Source: Lysobacter sp. BMK333-48F3 (GTDB lineage Bacteria; Pseudomonadota; Gammaproteobacteria; Xanthomonadales; Xanthomonadaceae). Taken from it: 64,000 nt of DNA. Under the pieces are notes generated by a model, which searched no databases, had not been told where the DNA came from, and was given only the letters and a program-made list of their open reading frames with translations. This document shows, piece after piece, positions 59,151-64,000 of the stretch. Within the stretch, counting starts at the first letter, position 1; every line of letters begins with the position of its first letter. The stretch lies in the NCBI RefSeq assembly GCF_019733395.1, contig NZ_JAIHOO010000001.1, forward strand, positions 868,001 to 932,000, written 5' to 3'. Position numbers and translations under genes: made by a program.

Positions 59151-60068
59151 ATGGACACCCTGCTGCACCTGATCCAGACCTACGGCCTGCTCGTGGTCTT
59201 CGTCAGCGTGCTGCTCGACCAGGGCGGGCTGCCGGTACCGGCCTATCCGCCGATCATCGTCGCCTCGGCGATCGCGGTCGACCAGCACCAGCCCTTGTGG
59301 CCGATCGTGCTGATCGCCGCGCTTGCCGCCCTGCTCGCCGACAGCCTCTGGTACCTGGGCGGGCGCCGCCTCGGCGCCGCCCTGCTGCGGCTGATGTGCA
59401 AGGTCTCGCTGTCGCCGGACTCGTGCATCCTGATGACCCGAGGCGTGTACGCACGCTGGGGCGCGCCGTCGCTGATCGTGGCTAAGTTCGTGCCCGGCTT
59501 CGCCGCGGTCGCCACCACCCTGGCCGGCGAAACCGGCACCGGCGCGCGCCGCTTCGCCTTCTACGACGGCCTCGGCGCGCTGTTGTGGGCCGGCGTCGCG
59601 GTGGCGATCGGCGCGGTGTTCCATCGCGCCGTCAATCAGGTGCTGGCCGGCCTGGAGACGGCCGGCCGCTACGGGTTGCTGGCGATCCTGGCCGCGATCG
59701 CCGCCTTCGTCGGCTACAAGCTGCTCAAGCGTCAGCTGTTCCTGCGCGAGTTGCGGATGGCGCGGATCTCGGCCGGCGAACTGTATCGCTTGCTGGAAGA
59801 CGGCGCCGGCCCGCTGATCCTCGACGTGCGCTCGCACCAGCAGCGCGATGCCGCCGGCTGGATCCCCGGCGCGGTGTTCGTCGCCTCGCTCGACGACGTC
59901 GGCGTGGCGCCGCGCGACGAGGTCGTGGTGTATTGCGATTGTCCCAACGAGGCCTCGGCGGCGACCCTGGCGCGCGCGCTGCGGCGGCGCGGCTTCAAGC
60001 GGGTGCGGCCGCTGGCCGGCGGCTTCGAGGCCTGGCGCGCGCAGGGTCACGCGGTCGCGCGCGGCTAG
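59151..60068 (+). CDS. DedA-family membrane protein fused to a rhodanese domain
   Basis: A 305-residue fusion. Residues about 1-190 are a DedA/VTT domain with several membrane helices (LIQTYGLLVVFVSVLLDQGGLPVPAYPPII; GARRFAFYDGLGALLWAGVAV). Residues about 210-303 are a rhodanese/GlpE-like domain with active Cys in VYCDCPNEASA. DedA proteins act in membrane lipid recycling (flippases of undecaprenyl phosphate or phosphatidylethanolamine); the rhodanese part handles sulfane sulfur. Such fusions are known in proteobacteria. It ends 3 bp before the stop of a convergent gene at 60071. Confidence 0.9.
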   Translation: MDTLLHLIQTYGLLVVFVSVLLDQGGLPVPAYPPIIVASAIAVDQHQPLWPIVLIAALAALLADSLWYLGGRRLGAALLRLMCKVSLSPDSCILMTRGVYARWGAPSLIVAKFVPGFAAVATTLAGETGTGARRFAFYDGLGALLWAGVAVAIGAVFHRAVNQVLAGLETAGRYGLLAILAAIAAFVGYKLLKRQLFLRELRMARISAGELYRLLEDGAGPLILDVRSHQQRDAAGWIPGAVFVASLDDVGVAPRDEVVVYCDCPNEASAATLARALRRRGFKRVRPLAGGFEAWRAQGHAVARG

Positions 60069-60070
60069 GA

Positions 60071-60457
60071 TCAGCGCTCGTAGAACTCGATCGGCAGGCC
60101 GTCCGGGTCGGCGCAGAACGTGAAACGTCGACCGGTGTACTCGTCGACCCGCACCGGCTCGACCGCGACCGCATGCGCCTGCAGCTCGGCCACGCAGGCG
60201 TCGAGATCGGCGACCGCGAAGGCCAGGTGGCGCAGGCCGCAGGCCTCCGGATAGGACGGCCGCGGCGGCGGATCCGGGAACGAGAACAGTTCGATCTGGC
60301 CGCCGTCGGGCAGGGCCAGGTCGAGCTTGTAGGAGCGCCTGGCCTCGCGGTAGACCTCGGCCAGCGGACGCAGGCCCAGCACCTGGGTGTAGAAGCGCTT
60401 GGAGCGCGGGTAGTCCGAACAGATCAGGGCGACGTGGTGGATGGCCGACAGTTGCAT
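60071..60457 (-). CDS. VOC-family protein (glyoxalase I-like, YaeR type)
   Basis: A 128-residue vicinal-oxygen-chelate protein. Metal-binding positions are visible: HHVALICSD (His about residue 7), IELFSF (Glu), GLRHLAFAVAD (His) and GLPIEFYE (Glu), the four-ligand set of the glyoxalase/YaeR group. It probably acts on a small aldehyde- or thiol-adduct substrate, unknown here. It is convergent with the DedA-rhodanese gene and divergent from the DUF4031 gene. Confidence 0.9.
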   Translation of the reverse strand: MQLSAIHHVALICSDYPRSKRFYTQVLGLRPLAEVYREARRSYKLDLALPDGGQIELFSFPDPPPRPSYPEACGLRHLAFAVADLDACVAELQAHAVAVEPVRVDEYTGRRFTFCADPDGLPIEFYER

Positions 60458-60562
60458 GGCGACTCCGGCGAACGGCGGGGGTCGCTCGCGATCGGCCGAT
60501 TGTCGGATACTGGGCGCATCCTGTCGCCGCCGCGCGACGTCCGCATTGCAGGGAGCCCCACC

Positions 60563-60847
60563 GTGGCCGTGTACGTCGACGATGCCGTCTGGCCCTGGCG
60601 CGGCGAGCGCTGGGCGCATTTGATGGCCGACACCCTCGACGAGCTGCACGCCTTCGCCCAGCGCCTGGGCAAGCCGCGGGTGTCGTTCCAGAACAAGGCC
60701 AGCGGCTGCCATTACGACGTCAACGCGCCGATGCGCGAGCGCGCGCTGGCGCTCGGCGCGATCGCGATCTCGCGCCACCGCGACCGCGCCCAGGTGCGGG
60801 CGATCATCCAGCGCGCGCGCGACCAGGCCGCCGGCCGCGCACCCTGA
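60563..60847 (+). CDS. DUF4031 domain-containing protein
   Basis: A 94-residue protein starting at GTG 60563 with a strong ribosome site (AGGGAG). The family features are AVYVDDAVWPWRGERWAHL at the start, LGKPRVSFQ in the middle and CHYDVNAPMRERALALGAI at the end. Function of DUF4031 is unknown. It is divergent from the VOC protein gene; the LysE gene ends 75 bp downstream, convergent. Confidence 0.9.
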   Translation: MAVYVDDAVWPWRGERWAHLMADTLDELHAFAQRLGKPRVSFQNKASGCHYDVNAPMRERALALGAIAISRHRDRAQVRAIIQRARDQAAGRAP

Positions 60848-60922
60848 AGCGCGCCGGTTTCGGGTCGCGGGGACAAAATCGCCGGCGTTCGAGCGCCTGC
60901 CCGCCGGCACGCGGCCGGCGGT

Positions 60923-61552
60923 TCAGCGGCGCGCGTCGGCCGCCATGCGCAGGGCCAGGCCCGACAACACCCCGCCCATCACCCAGCGCTGCGCCGCGAT
61001 CCAGCGCGGCCGCCCGGCCAGGAACGCGGCGATCGCGCCGGCGCCGGCGACGATCAGCGCGTTGACGCTGACGCTGACCGCGATCTGCACGCAACCCAGC
61101 GCCAGCGACTGCAGCATCACGTTGCGCTGCGGGTCGATGAACTGCGGCAACAGGGCCAGGTAGAACATCGCCACCTTGGGATTGAGCAGGCTGGTCAGCA
61201 GGCCCATGACGAACAAGCGACGGGTGCTGTCCGGCGGCAGGTCGCGGACCTGGAACGGCGAGCGCCCGCCCGGGCGCACCGCCTGCCAGGCCATCCACAG
61301 CAGGTAGGCGGCGCCGCCGATGCGCAGCGCGTCGTAGGCATAGGGCACGGCGAACAGCAGCGCGGTGATGCCGAACGCAGCGGCAAACAGATAGAACAGG
61401 AAGCCGACCGCCACCCCGGCCAACGACACCAACCCCGCCTGGCGGCCCTGGCAGATCGAACGCGAGACCAGGTAGACCATGTTCGGCCCCGGCGTCAGCA
61501 CCATCACCAGGGCCAGGCCGACGAAAGCCAGTAACGACGACAGCTCGAACAT
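60923..61552 (-). CDS. LysE-family amino acid/metabolite exporter (RhtB type)
   Basis: A 209-residue membrane protein with about six helices. The N-terminal motif LALVMVLTPGPNMVYLVSRSI (about residues 13-33) and SLLNPKVAMFYLALLPQFI are the RhtB/LysE hallmark. It exports small amino acids or related metabolites. ATG 61552 is chosen because the GGAG ribosome site is 6-7 bp upstream; ATG 61558 would lie directly on it. Confidence 0.93.
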   Translation of the reverse strand: MFELSSLLAFVGLALVMVLTPGPNMVYLVSRSICQGRQAGLVSLAGVAVGFLFYLFAAAFGITALLFAVPYAYDALRIGGAAYLLWMAWQAVRPGGRSPFQVRDLPPDSTRRLFVMGLLTSLLNPKVAMFYLALLPQFIDPQRNVMLQSLALGCVQIAVSVSVNALIVAGAGAIAAFLAGRPRWIAAQRWVMGGVLSGLALRMAADARR

Positions 61553-61685
61553 GGGCATCTCCGGGTGAGATCGGGGTCGCCGGCCTGCGACGCAACGCCT
61601 GTCGTGCCGGGGGTTCATCATCGCCGATGCGGGCATGCGGGGCGAGTGCGCCGGCGTGCCGTGGACGGTTTCAGTGCGGAAAGAG

Positions 61686-61833
61686 CAAATCCCCCCTGCC
61701 CCCCTTTTTCAAAGGGGGGAACAGCAAAAAGCGATCGACATAGGACGGCTGCAAATCGGTCCGGTCGCCTCCCCCCTTTGAAAAAGGGGGGCAGGGGGGA
61801 TTTGCTTTGGCTTTGGCTTTGGCTTTGGCTTCG
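61686..61833. repeat. Long inverted repeat and TTTGGC microsatellite
   Basis: 61686-61721 (GCAAATCCCCCCTGCCCCCC to GGGGGGA) is the exact inverse of 61770-61805. The right arm runs into a hexanucleotide repeat TTTGGC (about 4 copies, to 61833). This type of poly-C/T-rich repeat is scattered in xanthomonad genomes. The 413-bp gap 61553-61965 carries no gene. Confidence 0.85.
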
Positions 61834-61861
61834 CTTCTCCCCACCCGCGACCTAGGCCAAA

Positions 61862-61898
61862 AACAAAACGCACCGGCCCGAAGGCCGGTGCGTTCTGC
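61862..61898 (-). terminator. Intrinsic terminator of the autotransporter gene
   Basis: On the minus strand, CGCACCGGCC pairs with GGCCGGTGCG around TTC-G and is followed by TTTTGTTTTTGG, about 70 bp past the autotransporter stop. A good rho-independent terminator. Confidence 0.85.
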
Positions 61899-61965
61899 CT
61901 GGATCGCCTCATCGGCGGAAAAGGGACGAAGGCATCGAGTCGGCCCGATCCCCTCGCCCTCCGCG

Positions 61966-64000
61966 TCAGAACCGCAGCGAGTAGCGCGCGTTGATGCCGT
62001 GGTCGCGCGCCTCGTCGGCGAACTGGCCGGCGTAGTGCAGCTCGAGCAGGCTGTTGGCGCTCAGGCGTGCGGCGACGCCGGTTTCGACCAGGGTCGCGTT
62101 GTCGGCCAAAGGCGCGCCGTGGATACGGAACGCTTCGCCGCCGCGCCAGGCCACGTCGACCTCCGGACGCAGGTCGCCGCTGGCGTGGCGACGGCCGATG
62201 CCGCCGCGCAGGCTCAGCCAGCTGTCGTCCTGCTGCGAACCCTTGAGGTTGACGTTGAAACGCACGCCGAGCGTCGACAGGTTGACCCGGCTTTCGCCGC
62301 TGCGGCCGCTCAACGCCGCCGCGCCGCCGTCTTCCTGGAAGCGGTCGCTGTCGACCCGCACCTGGGCGAACTGGGCGTAGGGCTCGAATTCCCACGCACC
62401 GCGCGCCAGGCGGTAGCCGCCTTCGACGAAGGCCTGCTGGCTGTCGGCATCGTACGAAGCGCGGGTGCGGTCGACGAAGCCGTTGAAGCCGATCCGGCGG
62501 TCCAGGTCGATGTCGTGGCGGGCGAAGCTCAGGCCGGCGCTGAGGCCGAACGCGCCCCAGTTCTGTCCCGCGTACAGGCCCAGGTGGCGGGTGTCGACGC
62601 GGCCCTTGTCGTTGCGGTTGGAGTCGCTGTCGGTGCGGCCGCTGCCGGCGAGCACGCCGATGCGCCAGCCGCCGTCGAAGCGGTAGTCGTAACCGACCAG
62701 GGTCGCCGAACCGTTGTACTCGTTGCGCGCGGCGTTGCCGTCGCCATCGAGGGTGCCGCCGGACTTCAGCAGTTCGATCCAGGCGCCCTGAGCCCCGCCC
62801 TCGGCGCTGTAGGCAGCGAACGCGCCGCGACCGGCACGGGCGCGGTTCAACGCCGCATCGCGCACGTGGCGACCGTCGTCGACCAGGATCGAACGCAGGC
62901 TGGCGTGGCTCTCGCCGCTGAGCGAGCCCAGCGCGACCAGCGCCTGCGCCGGGAACAGCTGGGTCAGCGGCTGCGGAATGCCCTGCCCGACCGCCAGGCG
63001 ATCGGCGGCGGCCGCGGCCGCGCGCTGGTTCTCGGTCTGCGCCGCGGTCGCCAGCGAAGCGCCGCGGGTCACGTCGACCGACACCGCATTGGCGGCGTAG
63101 CTGAGGCCGAACTTCAGGAACGGCGAGAACGCGGTCTGGTCGACCGAGGCGAACTGGCCGACGACGCCGCCGGCGGCGTTGAGGATGTTGAAGTTCTGGC
63201 CGAGCAGGTACTGGCCCGGCGCATGCAGCACGATCAGCTTGCCGTCGAGGCTGGCGCGGCCGGTCACGTCGAGGCGGTCGGACTGACCGCCGGCCGAGAG
63301 TTCGGCGACGTAGCTGCCGCCGGCGCCCTGCACGTAGTCGCCCTGCACGGTCAGGGTGCCGATCGAATTGCCCGGCGACAGCGCGCCGTCGAGGCGCACG
63401 TTGCCGACGATGCGGCCGCTGCCGCCGAGGCCGCCCTTGGCCAGTACCGGCAGCTGGGCCGTGGTCAGGGTGCCGTTGACCACCAGGGTGCCGCTTTCGA
63501 CCTGCGCCGCGTAGGCGTTGTTGCCGGTCAGCTCGAGCACGCCCTGCTTGACGACGAGGCCGCCGAAGCTGTTGTTGCCGCTCAGGCGCAGCCAGCCGGC
63601 GCCGGACTTGGTCAGCTTGCCGCTGCCGCCGATGTCGTTGCGCCAGTCGTCCCAGGCCTTGCCGTCCCAGACCTTGGCGCCGCCGCCCGGACGGTCCATG
63701 ACCACCTCGGTGTCGACGCGCATCTGACCCGGGCCGTCGATGGCCTTCTTCAGATTGACCAGGCCCCAGCCGTAGACGTCGTCGATGCCGGGCGCGCCCA
63801 GATCGGTGGCGGTGGTCAGCAGCACGTCGCGCACCTGGGTGTTGGCCAGGTAGGGGAAGCGTTCCATCAGCAGGCCGAGCGAGCCGACCACGTGCGGGGT
63901 GGCCATCGAGGTGCCGCTGAGGTTGCCGTACTCGTGGGTCGGCGTGCCGGCGGTGACTTCGAACGAAATCGTGCCGTCGGGGTTGCGCACCAGGCCGCCG
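61966..64000 (-). CDS. Subtilisin-like autotransporter serine protease (3' part, runs off right edge)
   Basis: The C-terminal part (about 675 residues) of a type Va secreted protease; its N-terminus and most of the protease lie beyond 64000. The first segment holds the catalytic Ser motif GTSMATPHVVG of family S8. A passenger stalk with repeated autotransporter-type beta-helix motifs follows (SGNNSFGGLVVKQGVLELTGNNAY, SGRIVGNVRLDGALSPGNSIGTLTVQGDY), then a 300-residue beta-barrel translocator starting near GAFAAYSAEGGAQGAWIEL and ending in GINARYSLRF, with C-terminal Phe for barrel assembly. A secreted protease is in keeping with a lytic or predatory lifestyle. Confidence 0.94.
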   Translation of the reverse strand, partial: GGLVRNPDGTISFEVTAGTPTHEYGNLSGTSMATPHVVGSLGLLMERFPYLANTQVRDVLLTTATDLGAPGIDDVYGWGLVNLKKAIDGPGQMRVDTEVVMDRPGGGAKVWDGKAWDDWRNDIGGSGKLTKSGAGWLRLSGNNSFGGLVVKQGVLELTGNNAYAAQVESGTLVVNGTLTTAQLPVLAKGGLGGSGRIVGNVRLDGALSPGNSIGTLTVQGDYVQGAGGSYVAELSAGGQSDRLDVTGRASLDGKLIVLHAPGQYLLGQNFNILNAAGGVVGQFASVDQTAFSPFLKFGLSYAANAVSVDVTRGASLATAAQTENQRAAAAAADRLAVGQGIPQPLTQLFPAQALVALGSLSGESHASLRSILVDDGRHVRDAALNRARAGRGAFAAYSAEGGAQGAWIELLKSGGTLDGDGNAARNEYNGSATLVGYDYRFDGGWRIGVLAGSGRTDSDSNRNDKGRVDTRHLGLYAGQNWGAFGLSAGLSFARHDIDLDRRIGFNGFVDRTRASYDADSQQAFVEGGYRLARGAWEFEPYAQFAQVRVDSDRFQEDGGAAALSGRSGESRVNLSTLGVRFNVNLKGSQQDDSWLSLRGGIGRRHASGDLRPEVDVAWRGGEAFRIHGAPLADNATLVETGVAARLSANSLLELHYAGQFADEARDHGINARYSLRF

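Noticed and set aside
61686..61805. Inverted repeat as possible insertion-sequence ends
   Set aside because: Only 48 bp lie between the arms, with no transposase; more like a non-autonomous repeat or terminator-like element.

Overview
The window is one contiguous stretch of high-GC (roughly 70 percent) chromosome from a gammaproteobacterium of the Xanthomonadaceae, most likely Lysobacter or a close relative. Reasons: Xanthomonadaceae-like proteins throughout (HslV with a short N-terminal propeptide, LptM-DapF-DUF484-XerC-HslVU order, AlgZ-AlgR next to HemC), tandem secreted S9 peptidases, a subtilase autotransporter, and the dispersed palindromic repeats typical of this family. No tRNA, rRNA, CRISPR array, prophage or transposase gene was seen; it is ordinary chromosome broken up by repeat-rich intergenic DNA.

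Layout. 1-3.5 kb: mreB (its mreC side lies off the left edge) divergent from a PfkB sugar/nucleoside kinase, then an unusual alternating palindrome array and a GNAT acetyltransferase. 3.6-8.8 kb: leftward genes for a GH25 lysozyme, a secreted protein of unknown function, a lipoprotein overlapping an alpha/beta hydrolase, and an M1 aminopeptidase lipoprotein. 9.1-14.2 kb: SDR oxidoreductase, ubiE with a tiny CxxC membrane protein, ElaA-type acetyltransferase, a yeast-type cytosine deaminase, a secreted protein and a GNAT protein. 14.4-22.7 kb: DUF2269 plus SDR-DoxX fusion, then hslU, hslV, xerC, DUF484, dapF, lptM (all leftward) with two lineage-specific genes inserted. 22.9-30.5 kb: DUF454 protein, oligopeptidase B, prolyl oligopeptidase, a small membrane protein, patatin phospholipase and WYL regulator.

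30.5-36.3 kb holds a secreted protein and a DMSO-reductase-family operon (molybdopterin subunit without Tat signal, small membrane protein, 4Fe-4S subunit, DmsC-type anchor) that resembles the cytoplasm-facing SoeABC sulfite dehydrogenase type. 36.5-42.7 kb: an outer-membrane-like protein, hemC, 760 bp of repeats, the LytTR regulator/sensor pair algR-algZ, a carboxylesterase and a lipoprotein with a TonB C-terminal domain. 43-50 kb: a complete heavy-metal efflux cluster (CzcI-like small Cys/His protein, CzcC, CzcB, CzcA, CDF exporter). 50.1-55.5 kb: a periplasmic molybdenum hydroxylase of the isoquinoline 1-oxidoreductase type (diheme cytochrome c, large Mo subunit with Tat signal, 2Fe-2S subunit) divergent from its likely maturation genes (XdhC-like and MocA-like). 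55.8-61.6 kb: a small hypothetical, LysR regulator divergent from an AhpD-like protein, methyltransferase, DedA-rhodanese fusion, glyoxalase-like protein, DUF4031 protein and LysE exporter. 61.9-64 kb: the 3' part of a subtilisin-like autotransporter that runs off the right edge.

Most genes are assigned by family motifs read directly from the translation. The least ordinary features are the alternating palindrome array at 2.5-3.0 kb, repeat elements that supply stop codons to coding genes, the SoeABC-like operon with its tiny overlapping gene, the TonB-domain lipoprotein, and an apparent in-frame insertion in the MocA-like protein.
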